64,000 nt of DNA, taken from positions 124,001 through 188,000 of the forward strand of contig BLZA01000019.1 in NCBI GenBank assembly GCA_013423385.1, given 5' to 3'. Positions 22,001-33,797 of the stretch are shown here, piece after piece. How positions within the stretch are numbered: the first letter of the stretch is position 1; each line of letters starts with the position of its first letter. The translations under genes and the position numbers were made by a program. The notes beneath the pieces were generated by a model that was given only the letters and a program-made list of their open reading frames with translations, made no database searches and was not told the origin of the DNA. Source of the stretch: Naganishia liquefaciens. Taxonomy: Eukaryota > Basidiomycota > Tremellomycetes > Filobasidiales > Filobasidiaceae.

Positions 22001-22352
22001 GTGGATGTAAGTAGCAGGAACTTCGGGTAAAGGGTCGTATTGGTCTGGCCCTGAGAGTTTGCAGGAAGTGATGCGGAGGTTGGCTGCGGCGTGAAGCAGG
22101 ACGGTGGAGAGACGAGCGTTTGTTGGGCGAATGGTGATGTAGGTCGTCGCCTGGTGAACACCCTATAATGAGCGCGATTTCAATAGTAAAGAGAGATTAC
22201 TCACCTTGACGTATCCTGCGAAATCAACATCAAGCACAACACGCTGATGATTCGTAAAAGACGCAGAACGCTGTCAGCTTTTTGTGTTCAAGCAGGCATC
22301 TGAAAGAGACTTATAATTCGAATCCCCTGCTCTCCCCCGCAGCGTTCACCAT
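16073..22352 (-). CDS. TAF2: TFIID subunit 2 (TAF2) with three C-terminal bromodomains
   Basis: Subunit of TFIID, which binds core promoters. About 1,800 residues in roughly 15 or more exons; I checked many but not all junctions. The N-terminus reads HQRVVLDVDFAGYV and YITIRPTNARLS, the TAF2 aminopeptidase-M1-like fold, continuing in one long exon (about 21900-19949). The catalytic zinc motif of true M1 peptidases is absent, as in other TAF2. HEAT-like helices follow (about 19890-18600). Three bromodomains come next: one at about 18280-17830 (YYKIIKNPMNLKEIKAKL, ANAKLYNS), one at about 16975-16650 (YFKIIGTPMDVGKMLRKL, NCRRYNQPGS) and one at about 16435-16085 (DGVPNYFDIV, DLRTIKERL, ENARKFNPEGT). 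A Ser/Pro/Lys linker of about 240 residues separates the first two. The start ATG at 22352 seems to be followed at once by an intron. The last exon ends at 16073, or at 15919 if a 31-nt intron is used. Confidence 0.85.
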
Positions 22353-22785
22353 CTTGCGCCGTGGCGGCCAGAACTAGATGTCGTGATGCCGAAGTGAGGT
22401 GTCGATGTACGCGAAGAAAAGGGCAATATGCGGGGCAACGTGATGACGGTTCCGGCTAGGGAAGCGGAAGGTGACAGAAAAGCTTCCCCTTTTGCGTCGC
22501 TCAAAGGCGGTCGATGCCTTTACGCTGTCTGCACGAGCTCAACGTCCGTCGACATGTAGTTCCTGCCAAGGGTCGTCGACACAGAGGACAAGCAGTGGCT
22601 TCGCTCGATCGCTCATCATCGTGTTTGCATCCGCCCACGAGCGTTTCACGATATGCAAGCAGCGAAGAACGAGCGTGTGATCACCAATTGATAACCCAGT
22701 AGGCCGAGATTCACTTGGGAGTTCACCAGGGAGACACGAACGGAAAGGGAACCGGCTGAATGCCTGACAGGACGTTTTCCGCACA
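22353..22785. promoter_or_regulatory. Divergent promoter TAF2 / hypothetical gene
   Basis: 433 bases between two oppositely oriented start codons. Short frames inside have no support. No specific element recognised. Confidence 0.5.
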
Positions 22786-25348
22786 ATGGCTGTTCCGTAT
22801 ATCGACGCGACAGCCTCTGCAGTCTCTGAGCCAAGCGAGAAAAATCTCTTAACGCAACAACACCCGTCAACATCGTTGCAGGAAGATCAAATCATTGTCC
22901 ACAATGCTATCGCTTCATCGTCGCGTACGCCGCTTGACGCGAATGCTGGCTCATCCAGAAGGCCGTTATCAAAAAAGGTGGAAAGAAGGGTGCTTCCTGC
23001 GCGCATTGCGTCATCTATCGCCAACTCGGCTTCGAATAGCAATCCCTTATCAAGGGAATTGGACGATATGGTCATGGAGTGCTTCACAAAGGCTTGTGAG
23101 TGCATCGATACCGCTCCATCGTTTTGAAGCTATAACAGGATGCTTCGTCAGTCTTCGAGACCTTTCAACCATCCGACTCGCTCCCCATAATTATCACTAC
23201 CGAACCGCGCTCGCTGTTCTGTGACTCCCTGCTCCCACCATCGGCACCGAAACCTACATGGTGGGACTCCGGCTTTATAAGCTTTCGTCGTGCCCTAGAG
23301 ACAAAACCCAAGCGAGGTATCCGCACCGCCCAACGTCCGGGCGAGACTGCTGACGTCCCGCCTTCACCCAAAATTTCCCGAAGCGTTAAGACAGAACCCG
23401 CATCTCCAGTCGGCACATCAAATGCCTCAAACCCTACACGCAGCTTCCGCGCACGAGCACTCGTAAAATACACCGATTTTGCAGTTCTCAAACCGACCCT
23501 CATGGACACATCTGACGCTGCATACGACGCTCTCCTCTCGAAACACGAGCTGGCCGAGAGAAAAGACAAGCTTCGCGAGACGGACAAGATGATTCAGGCG
23601 CGAAACAAGCTGAAGACACGGATCGAGATGCTCAAGACGCTAGAAGAACACGCTTGGAATGAGCGTATCGAGAAGCTGTTGAAAAAGGCTGCGCGGTACG
23701 CAGGGGACGAACAGGCGCGAACATTTAACGCAAGTAAAGAAATGTCGGAGGATGAACGGCCAGCCTATATGAAGGGTCGCATCACGGAGGACGAGTTGGC
23801 GGAACAGCTGCAGAGGCTGATCTTGTTGGTGGGAATGGACCTGATGAAGCGGAAGACGCCCGAAGAGTTGAAGCAGGAGCTGATCGATGACGGTAAGGAT
23901 TTACTGCACAAGTACAACAAGACACTGAGACTGTGAGTGAGGTGCCTTTGATTTCGGAGTCTGGTCGCGCTGAGATTCGTCGCCGAACAGGCGAGGCTCT
24001 AAGGCCGCTAGAGAAGAGCAGATGCCTAGACACGCACAGACCGATGAAGGGGATGACAACAACATTCGCTCGGAACGAAACTTGCGAGATCGCTCGCATG
24101 GCAGTGTCTCCCCGGCAACAGATGATGTAGGTCATGATGCGATGCAAGTTTTGTCACAGATTCTGATCGTGACTGGAGCGTCAGGCCCATTCCGAACGGA
24201 AGCGTCTCAAAAGGAACCGACCAGATACTGTTGCAGGTAACGACAAGGCTTCCCCGTCTTCCAGTCCAGAAGTGGAGCCGCTGCCGGTCGATGCAGCTGC
24301 TCGGTCAGATGGCGAATCGGTCTACGAGGAGTTGCAGCCCATTAAGCCAAAAAAGAAACCAGCGCAACGTCGAACGATTCCGAGACATGTTTCTCGAACG
24401 GCCTCCGCTGATACTTCCGCTGATCCTGCCGCATCAGCAGAAACCGTAAAAGTGGAAGTATCGCTACCGCAAAAAGAACCCATGTACCTGCCTCTCACGA
24501 CGTCAGGTCTCCCGGTGTTAACGGAAGCCGGAAATAAAAGGCTGTTGATCATGAAGGCCGAAGCGGAGAGAGAGCGGCTGCAAAAAGAGGCCAAGTCAAG
24601 TCGAAAGAAGATCCCGACAATGCGAAGCAAGAGCAGCCGTGCACTGACCGCGCCCTTCGGTATGCCGATGCCTACCATCGTTGGCGCTCACGAAGACGTG
24701 AGTCATTTCAGAAATATAGTGGCAGCCTTCGCTAACGTCACACTGGATCCAAAGTTTGATTTGGATGGACCTTTTTGGATACCGTTCTTTAAAGCCCGGC
24801 TCCAAGGCGGATTTACTCTCGAGTCCGTCAGGGCGCAGAATGGAGCGGACGATACGCTGGCATCTTTGGTACCGCCGCAAGCGCCACTGCCACGACAGCA
24901 TGAGCTCATGAAACAGTCTTTCGAAAATGCCAGCGTCAGTCAAGATGTCACAACCATCGCTGCAGCGGTTCCTACTTCGCGAGAACCCGACATCGTCATC
25001 GGAGCGCCGCCGATAGCGCACTCAACTAACCTGTCTATCTCGCCACCCTCGTTACTGCCAATATCGGAAAGTAAGCTCAACACAGAGCAGCCGGGTGTGA
25101 TTATGGCAGGAGAATCCGGAGTGTCACAAGCTGTTGTCTCCAGTCTTCATCCCATCCCAACGTCGCGAATCAATCACCTGCCTCGACCAGACACCCCCGA
25201 TCCATTCGTGTACAGACGGCAAGAATTCAATCGCTCTGAGCAGGACGAGTACGACAGCGATGTGGTCCCTGATAGCCAACCAGCGAATTCGGATGTGATC
25301 CCAAGTAGCTGGCGGACGGAAGATGTTGTACCAGGCAGTGGGGATTGA
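22786..25348 (+). CDS. Hypothetical charged nuclear-type protein
   Basis: Family not recognised. Four exons fit in phase: 22786-23095, 23152-23932, 23991-24126 and 24185-25348, total 796 residues. Around residues 210-360 lies a highly charged helical block (KHELAERKDKLRETDKM, LKTRIEMLKTLEEHAW, RITEDELAEQLQRLILLVGM) that looks conserved and coiled-coil forming. Basic patches (AHSERKRLKRNRPDT, KPKKKPAQRRTIPRH, SSRKKIPTMRSK) suggest a nuclear protein. A more globular segment follows (HFRNIVAAFANVTLD, GPFWIPFFKARLQGG). The C-terminus is Ser/Pro-rich and acidic, with DSDVVPDSQ and DVIPSSW repeats. There is no catalytic motif. A role as a subunit of a chromatin or nuclear complex is only a guess from composition. 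Confidence 0.7.
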
Positions 25349-25586
25349 TGTCAGGGGACATTGCTCGGGTGTTAGCACGAGTTCACAAATACATATCGGA
25401 GTCTTGAGGTTGTGCCCTTGCAAGATCATGCTTTCTTATTTCCGAGAATTCGAAAAAAAATGGCGATCGCTCGATGACGATCCCGCTGGCGGAGTTCTCT
25501 AGAGCGGCATATCTCTGCCGCTTGTAGTATCTTTCCACATTGAGCCGCGAGCCACAAAGATTACATCTTCTAGTAGATCTATACCA

Positions 25587-26153
25587 TTATGCGGCAGCCT
25601 GAGCCTGCTCGAGCAAAGCCTAAAGAAGACAAACAGCTTGATCAGTACCGAGCCATCAACAGGGGAATTTCAGCGCTGACCTTGAGCTTGGCGGGAGCGG
25701 CACCGGTCAACTCTCCAATCTTCTCTCCCTTCTTGAAAGCCAGGAAAGTGGGCATGGCTCGGATGCTGCATTCCTTGGCGACCTCCTATAAGACGAAATC
25801 AAAATCAGGGATGTAAACAACGATGCCTTAGGATTCGCAAAAGCGGGATGAGACGTACGGGCTGCTCGTCAACGTCAACCTTGACGAAAACGACGTTTTC
25901 AAAGGTGGCTTCGGCCTTCTCGAAATGAGGAGAGATCATCTTGCAAGGACCGCACCAAGTCGCCCCTGGAATAGCTTGCTTCAGTAACGGATGGGCGGAT
26001 TCAAGTCGCTTGTACTCACAGAAGTCAACGACAACAGGCTTGTCCCCGTTGATCTGCAAGCGATAATTTTGGATCAGCGCGTTGTCGAAGCCGTCATTTC
26101 CACACACTCACGAGAGCGTCGAACTCTTCCTTGGACTCAATAGCCTTGACCAT
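25587..26153 (-). CDS. TRX1: Thioredoxin
   Basis: Small disulfide reductase reduced by thioredoxin reductase with NADPH, acting in the cytosol or nucleus (no presequence is visible). Five exons fit in phase: 26153-26112, 26053-26020, 25965-25859, 25785-25681 and 25619-25587, giving 106 residues, the normal length. Start [14 protein letters not shown], then [15 protein letters not shown] with the redox pair in WCGPC, a buried aspartate two residues before the W of FWATW, VDVDEQPEVAKE, and [15 protein letters not shown] with the cis-proline. The active site is split: the codon for the first W is interrupted by an intron. Confidence 0.95.
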
Positions 26154-26680
26154 TTTGAAGTGTGTCGAGATGAGGTATAACTAAATAACGATGCGTAAGT
26201 TCCCTTGAAAACTCCCTGAGTTTACGAGTAGGAGATCGTGGCGGGATGGCTCACAATATGTAACGAGAGAGACGTGTTATATAGCAGAGGAGATAAGACC
26301 GAGCGTATTAGAAATCACTTCAACAACCACTTCCATCTTCGAACCACTCCGACAGGTACTCCGACGCGCGCGGCGCATTGGCTTGTGCGCGATCGAGATT
26401 TGATAGAAAGCTGACAAAGCCGCGTCTGACTTCACGTCGCCGTTCTTCGAAATGACGCCATACTGCACCGCTACATCAATACTCAGGCATGCTCTACAAC
26501 TGCGGCGACATAGGTTGTACTACCAGTACGATCATGACAACGCTTCATTGCTATTCGTGACGTATTACCTGCAGCTCAAGCATACCCCGAAGACGAGTGA
26601 GTATCTCGCTACACAATCCTGTTAGGTTGAGTTGGATCGGTTTCACCGAGGGAAACAGCCGGCCTGAAGACTGAACTTGC
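26154..26680. other. Intergenic, thioredoxin promoter
   Basis: Lies upstream of the minus-strand thioredoxin gene and downstream of MUS81. No open frame with homology. A CA/GT-rich and pyrimidine-rich composition is all I see. Confidence 0.5.
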
Positions 26681-29600
26681 TCACCCAAAAATCTTGTATA
26701 GCTGGAAGGAATAGTGCATTAGCGGTGAAAGGAGCGTAGCGTATGAGAACTGACATCTTTGCTCAACTGATCGCCGATCTTCTGCCGACCTTCGCCTTGA
26801 ACCGAGTCCGCAAAGACCATGTCGATCCCGCGCACTTTCTTCTTCCGTCCCTTTGGCGGTGGTACAATTGAAGGCCTAGCAGAATCCACCTCCGCGTTTT
26901 CTTGTTCGACATAGACTCTCTCTTGTTTACGCAGCCATTCGTGGAGTTCCCTAGGTGTTTGCCAGAGACCGCGCACTCCCGCAACGCGCTCGGCACTCAT
27001 CTGCTTGATACAGAGAAGCATGCGAGAAAATGTTTCCTTGAGTGTTCGGTTGGCGGCCTTAGTGTTGAGTGACTGGAAGGCGTCGAAAGTTGTGTAGTAA
27101 GGCGTTGCAGGTTGACTCTGACGGAGATGGTTCTGAAATGCGTTGTAGTTGCTACGAGAGATGTGACGGGAAGGAATCACGTGCAGCGACGCGTTCTATG
27201 CCGAGCTCCATGAGTTGAGGAAATCCGGTATCGCGGCCATGCTCACCTGATGGGCTTCGATGATGACTTCGGTCAATAGTCTAAGATACTCCACAGTATC
27301 GCCTAGTTTGTGCGTATCCTTGACGAAAAAGCCGTCTGTGACTTGGGTCTGAGATTTCGCTGTCGCGATTGCTTGAGCCCTTGAATTGCCTTCTTCTCCT
27401 GCTGGACCGCTGACGAAGTTTGCAATGTTCCACTGTTCGATGATGTAGTATACGTTACGCAGACAAGAATTATTGAGACGGAACTGTTCGGCAAACCAGT
27501 TAGACGCAGGTAACCTTTGTTCAGGAGAATACGTGAAACTTCGCACTCACTTTCTGCTCGTCGTATCGCCCATCTCGAATGCTCGAACACAGGTCGTCTA
27601 GTCGCTTTCTTTCTACCACATAATCAAGGACGCATTCCCGTTCTTCTCCCCTCAGACCCGGAGATTCGCTCCTGGCGATCCAAAGCATATCGCCTAGATT
27701 CAGGTTTCTGACTTCAATCGTTACGCCCTTTTGGGATAGCTCTTTGCGCAGGGTGTCTTCGTCGTGTTTATTCTTGACCTCACGCACGTCGATGAGTAAT
27801 ATGATCTTGTATGTTCCAGGTTCAAAGATTATAGCGTTCATAGGCTCGAATCCATAATCTTCGGCGGGAGAGAGACCCGGAAAATCTGCTTGTGTTGGGT
27901 CGGCTATTCTGGGAGGCGGGCGTGACGAGAGTTCCCCAGAAGGTTGCATAGTCGGCACAGCTCCAAGCTGCTTCAGCGTACTGTTCGATTGGGCTCTTGG
28001 AGGCTCATCGTCCGGCAAGAACAAAGGGACATCTGGTTCACCGTACGACACCTGAAAGTCGTCCGCTAACAAAGGTGGCGATTCCAGTTGTACACTTCTT
28101 GTAGGTGACATCGAATCTGCGAGTTCTTGAGGCGGAGTCGGCATGAAGAGTGGTGTCTTATATGTTACGTGAAGTCCAGATGTGGGAAGTGGGGAGAACT
28201 CGAGATCGCCAACTGGCTTCGCCTCGACTACGGGCTTCTCCCTTCTGAGAGCTTCTCTGCGCACGCTGAAGGCATCCAAAACGTCTTGCGGATTCCCCGT
28301 GGAGGCCGTGGAGCTTACATCAAGCTTGGGCATCGTTTTTGCACGGTTTACTGCATAGACAGGAGCCTGTTTTCCCAACTCGCGCCGGCCACGAATGTGC
28401 GGTGCCGGTGGTATCGCGGGTAGTGATGTGGTTCGCGTTGATGTCTCGAAGGCGGGTGAAGCGGAAGCATTGAAGACGACATCCAGTGTCTTTTTCTTGC
28501 TACGTGCGCGAAAGAGCTCGTCCAACAAGGCAGCCTCGTCATCAAGGAGTGTTCCGGGTGCACTACTGGAAGGTTGGAGCCGTCTGGCATGGCTAACGCT
28601 CTGCTGAGAACTTATCGGATTAGGCCGATGTGGCGACGATCCAAAGTCTGATTGGTAGAACTGTTTCCTGTCGTCTGATTGATCTCCTGCCGTGTTCTGC
28701 TTCTTGGCATTCTGTAGTGCGGAATCCGGAGCGGACATATTTTCGCCTACAATGCCAGAACAGGTAGCAGGCGCTAGTTCCTCGTCGATGAAACCGTAAA
28801 AAAGTAGGCCTTTCGATTGAGTCCATTTCGAATACTGTCGAGCAACGGGATGGCCTAGATCCATGGCTGGTATTTCGACTCGAAACATAATGCCATTCAG
28901 ACCGTTCGAACCGGGTTGTATTTCCGCTTCGCGCCTGTGTTTGACACGTCCGCCTTGCGGATCTGTATCGAAGCCGAAGCGAAATCAGCGCAGTGCCATT
29001 TTACATTTGACCGATTCATACCGATATACCAGAATCGCAAGCCTTTTACGACATGGGAGTCGAGACTTGGAGCAGGTGTAACATCCCTGACTGCATAAGC
29101 AGTATCGCGTTGGATTGATTGCTGAACACCATCTTCACAGTTGTCCATCGAAACAGTCACATCATCGGGAGAGTCCAAGTTGTTGCAATTGGACGCGTAT
29201 GCGTGGTCAGCTAGCTCTGATCGCGGATTGCTGGGACCAACCGAGGCTGGAGACCTGCTGATGCCATTCGCGCGTCCGGCTGCATTCGCTGCTTCTGTTC
29301 TCGGCCCAGGACCCGCTTCCGCATTGGCAGGGGGGACAGCAAACTGGAACCCTCCCATAGCTTCTATAGGCACTTTCACATGCGGGAAGCCCTTCTCGGC
29401 GTTCGTCGCTTGCCATACGCTAACAGCGCAATGGTAGCCCTCGCGTGAAAGATGGAATCTCGGTGGATTCCCTCGTCGCAGGACGAGTTCCCTTGTATTG
29501 AGTGTTTTCATCGCGCTCCATCCCGTATGGAATCCACCCTTTTCGCTAGTGAACATGCTGACGCGACAGTGATCGCTGGCCGCATTCATGAGATCGGATT

Positions 29601-30605
29601 TAGTGAGTTGGCAGCGCAGGAGGTGTTGCATGATGTGATCCTCGCGAACATCGTGTGCTTCTGGGTCATCCGTGTTCAGCGGCGGTAGAGGTTGCTGCAG
29701 GTAATCGGGTAGGCGTAACAAAAGTCCAACCAGGAGAGCGTAGGATCCGGAATTCTTCTCCGGAACGTATGCCTTTTTCGCTTTGGGTTTCTTCGGCGCC
29801 GCACTTTTCCCTCCTCTCGTGGCCTTCTGGGCCCGGCGTTCGGTCAAGAGTCTCGAAGTGGCTTCATCGCTGTCTTGACTGTTCTCGGCTAATCTCTGCC
29901 TTTTGGCTCCACGTGCCTCGAGCTCTGCCGCTCGATTGCCTAAGAAGACGATTCTATGAAACGATGGCCCAGAGGTTATCCGCAATGCCATGACTCACTT
30001 CCGCCACCAGCTTGTAATCGCTGCGCAAACGCCGAGTTTTCCCCTAACCCGTCATCGTCTGTGTCATCCGGTTCCTTTGGTGGACCCTTTCCAGCTGCAG
30101 GTTTATTCCCTGCATCATTTGCCCCTCGTTTGCCCCTCGAGGCCGCCGCCTCTGCCTGCATCTCCTCCGCCAATCGCGCTGCAGCTTCCGCATCAGGATT
30201 TCTGCTGCCCCGCGCGGGCACCTCCATCCCCCTGGCGGCGTAATACTCCTTCTGCTTCTTTTCAAGCTTGGCTACCATTACTTTGCCAACGTATTGCAGT
30301 TGCAAGAGTTCATTGATACTCTCGTATGTGACTGGGCATACTTGAATAGACTTAACGGCTCTGCGGAAAGCCTTGCCGATGTGACCCTCGCCCTTGTCCT
30401 TGGCTTCCACTTCTTGCAGAATTTCTGTTGGAGAGACTTCACCTCAGCCATTGAAGATCACAGATACTAATAGGATGCACGGCGTACCCTGAGCCCATTC
30501 TGAGGAAAGAGGAAGCCGTACATTGTTAGCATTCCCTTTCGCGAGTTCGAGGAGGAGCAACTCACCCAGCCATAGCGGATTTCCACACACTTTCTTTGGC
30601 GGCAT
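26681..30605 (-). CDS. MUS81: Crossover junction endonuclease Mus81
   Basis: Catalytic subunit of the Mus81-Eme1/Mms4 structure-specific nuclease that cuts branched DNA in replication and recombination repair. The N-terminus MPPKKVCGNPLWL matches the conserved Mus81 start, followed by the helix-hairpin-helix region (AFRRAVKSIQVCPVTY) and a winged-helix part (SYALLVGLL, GFHTGWSAMKTL). A segment reading LRFWYIDPQGGRVKHR and FRVEIPAMDLGHPV spans a checked splice. The ERCC4 nuclease core has ILLIDVREV and VVERKRLDDLCSSI, the ERKxxxD motif, then RNVYYIIEQW. The tandem HhH end closes with LSKDLYKIFG. At about 1,100 residues it is much longer than yeast Mus81 (632), mainly from a Ser/Pro-rich linker of about 300 residues (28750-27850) before the nuclease. 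An in-frame ATG eight codons upstream (30629) is an alternative start. Divergent from IND1. Confidence 0.92.
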
Positions 30606-30878
30606 TCTCTCCTCCCCAAGATCTTTCAAGACCTCCGGCCCCAGATGATCGTTACCAAGCTGTATACTTCATGAAAATTGGATCGAGAGGGTTGATTCGA
30701 AATATTCATGATTCATGAAGACTGACTCTGATCCGCTCGTCCGCTTGCTTCACATGAAGGGTGACGAGCGATCGAGGTTGAATGAGATTGCGAGTTCGTG
30801 TATGCAGGACGACTCTGGCGAAAGACAGCTTGTCTGACGTTTGACATTCGATTTCACCTCGAATCGGTAGCCGCAATC
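30606..30878. promoter_or_regulatory. Divergent promoter MUS81 / IND1
   Basis: 273 bases between the two start codons, with AT-rich blocks and a short inverted stretch (ATATTCATGATTCATGAA near 30700). No named binding site is identified. Confidence 0.5.
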
Positions 30879-32446
30879 ATGTCCCCGCTGGGCTTCCTGC
30901 GCCAAGCTGTACCTCCAGTGTCTCGCTCCGGCATCTCGACACTACGAGCTGTTGCGAAGGAACCACTCGGCCTGAGAGCGGTTTCAAATGGCATAAGGCT
31001 CATACGGACGAGCGCTCCTCGTCTCTCCCATGAAAATCCCTTGGTAAGCTGTTCTCTTCGAGCCCTTCGAGTAGCATGTATCACGTCTTCTGACTCGAAT
31101 CGCCATTCATCAGGGTATCCCACGGCGTGAAGCGAATCCGGCACCGACTATGCCACGGCGTGGCGGTCCGCCGAAGAAACAGAAAATCCCAGGGGTCAAG
31201 CATGTGATAGCTGTCACCAGCGGGAAGGGAGGAGTCGGGAAGAGCACTGTCGCAGGTAAGCTCATCTGCGTATCGGTCTCATTTTCAAAAACGAAAATGA
31301 CCAATTGCTCTCCTAAGCCAATCTCGCTCTGGCAATATCCAACCTCTCTCTGGGAGCATCGAACGACACATCAGTCTCGCGGAACCCACGGGTGGGACTT
31401 CTTGATCTCGACATCTTTGGTCCATCGGTTCCCAAGCTTATGGGTTTGGAGAATGCGGGAGAACCGATGCTTAGCGAATGTAAGTCTCTCGGGCGGATGT
31501 CCCTCTCAGCTGTACATGCAAGCTCATGGGCGCCTCGTGTTGTATCGAAGGAAAGCCAACAAACTCATTCCAATGGACAATCACGGTATCAAGACCATGT
31601 CGATAGGCTATCTACTACGTAACTACTCCCCTTGAGGCAGTCAGAGACGTGAACCCTAACGTTCTCGGATCACAGCTCCTAGCGCGAACAATGACAACCC
31701 GGTCGTATGGCGAGGCCTCATGGTCATGAAAGCAGTACAGCAGGTGTGCCCTTTCTCACTCTTTTCCAACTTTGCCTGTCTCTGATCCCTTGTGTGCCAT
31801 TACAGCTCCTGTTCGACGTGGATTGGCGGGAACCGTCAGGCGACCTTGACGTACTCGTGATCGATATGCCACCGGGAACGGGCGACGTGCAGCTGAGCTT
31901 GGGACAGCTAGTAATTGTTGATGGTAAGCGGGGAAACACAAGGACAGGGCCAGCAAACACGAATTGAGAAATATTGGCATAGGCGCAGTGATTGTGTCGA
32001 CGCCACAAGACGTTGCGTTGATCGACGCGCGAAAGGGTGTCAATATGTTCAGGAAGATCAATATCCCGGTCAGTCCCGTCTTTCAAGGTAACGGGTGCGG
32101 CAACTGACAAGATTCACGATGCTCAGATCATCGGCGCAGTTCTGAATCAGTCACACTTTACATGTTCATGCTGCAGCACGAAACACGAGCTGTTTGGCTC
32201 TCCAGCCTCGTTCAACTCGATCGCAGAAGACATGTCCTTAGACGTTCTCGGTAAGCGTCGCGCTACCTTGTGATTTCCGATGTCAACTGACATACCGCAG
32301 GCGAGATCCCACTCGTATCGTCTGTGAGTTCGGGAGGGGACCGCGGGGTACCGATTGTTGCGCAGACGGGGAAGGATGGGGAAGAGATTCGCTCTGTGAT
32401 GGAGAAGGTTGCGAGACAGGTTTGGCAGGCGGTCGCCGCGCGGTAA
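30879..32446 (+). CDS. IND1: Mitochondrial Fe-S P-loop protein Ind1/NUBPL
   Basis: Mrp/NBP35-family ATPase that delivers Fe-S clusters to respiratory complex I in the mitochondrial matrix. The N-terminus ([11 protein letters not shown]...RSGISTLRA) is basic and Ser-rich, a targeting presequence. The core reads [19 protein letters not shown] with the deviant Walker [36 protein letters not shown] and [17 protein letters not shown]. The cluster-binding cysteines appear in FTCSCCS, giving the C-x2-C spacing of the family, followed by HELFG and GEIPLV. About seven short introns; I followed the main frame through each and the stop at 32446. Its presence implies an organism with complex I. Confidence 0.92.
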
Positions 32447-32812
32447 TTGTATCTCGACGATATATTGGGCAGCTCTGCCCCACGACAGGGTATGCATTCT
32501 GACAATACCACCCGCAACGCCCCGGAATCTTAGCGGTCTGAGCTTGTCGTGGCTGACCTTGGACCACACGAAAGTGCTATGTCGCGGTCACAGTACGCTG
32601 CATGCTTGTTCCCAGTTCACACTGTCGGTGTCCCGCGAACATGAGTGCCAGTCCAAGTATATCGTATACAGATTGCGCTTTCGAATGCAGAACGCATATT
32701 TCTATGTTACAGGATGTCTTTTCCACCATCCGCTTTAAGTATCTCATTATGACCGATCCAGCCTGGAAAAAAAGTTTTTTTGGAAGGAAGCCGCACGGAG
32801 AAAGGTTCCAGA
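32447..32812. other. Convergent intergenic region IND1 / PAB2
   Basis: Tail-to-tail 3' flanks of two genes. It contains a run of A and T around 32766-32782. No gene is seen. Confidence 0.5.
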
Positions 32813-33797
32813 TCAGAAATGACCTCGACCACGACCACTATAGATTGAATGTTAGACAACAAGCCTTGATTACCTGTATGAATGCATTTGCAGACTTACC
32901 GTCCGCGGGCCCGATACGGACGATATCCTCCGCCACCTCCCCGGTATCCTCCACGATAGGGCCTACCTCGGCCTCGTCCGCGACCGAGCATGAATGCCGG
33001 CTTGTTCGTTCGTTTCGGCGTTACCTGTGAATAGTCTTATCAGTACCGCTGGAGTTGCCAAGTCATAGACGTATGAATCTTACCTGGAGCTGACGTCCAC
33101 GGAAGGCGGACTCGTTCAGCGTGAGTGCGTTGTTGACAGATGCAGGCTCTGCGAACTCGACATATGCGTATCTGAATGCGATTCCGATCAACCTCGAACA
33201 TTGAAAGATCCCTTCCCGTTCTACTTACCCCTTTGGATGTCCAGTGAACTTGTCGCACAGAATTGTTATACGGTTGATGGCTCCGCTGACTTGGAAGTGT
33301 TCTTGCAACTCCTCCGGCGTCGCTCCATAGTCAACCTGCAGAATACCGGTGAATATTCGAGATAAGATTCGACCCGCCTCAAGACCGCAGACTCACATTT
33401 CCGACATATACTGAGCGTGCATTGACTTCCTCCTGCTCGTTGCTCTCACCTCCCTCTCCATCCTGAGCCGTGTCCATCGCCGCGGCTCCTGATCCCGAAG
33501 CGGCATTCTCCCCTGGTGCTAATGTCGAGGCTGTCTTTCCTGCAATATTGTCGTGCATGGCCTGCATTTCACGGAGCTCACGTTCCTGCCGTTCGAGCTC
33601 AGCGAGGAGCGCAGCCTTGAAGATATCCATCAGTATACAAAACGCTAATGTCCCTCATCATGCGGATTGCTTACCTCTTCCGGATCCCTTTCGTCCTCTC
33701 CATTTCCGAAATCGACCTGCGGCTCGCGCGAATCTCGTTCGTCCTTCTCGGGCGCGGGTGCTGCTGGAGGCGCGTTCGTCGTTGCTGGCTCAGACAT
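32813..33797 (-). CDS. PAB2: Nuclear poly(A)-binding protein, Pab2/PABPN1-type
   Basis: RNA-binding protein of the nuclear poly(A)-binding type, acting in polyadenylation and nuclear RNA turnover. It starts [20 protein letters not shown], an Ala/Pro then acidic region, followed by a helix that fits the family ([19 protein letters not shown]). A single RRM comes next: [21 protein letters not shown] with RNP2, and [16 protein letters not shown] with RNP1 (GYAYVEF after a splice). The protein ends with an Arg/Gly tail ([14 protein letters not shown] and RGRGRGHF). The order acidic N-terminus, coiled helix, one RRM and RGG tail is the Pab2/PABPN1 layout. About 215 residues in five or six exons. 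The last exon codes only the final eight residues. Confidence 0.9.
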
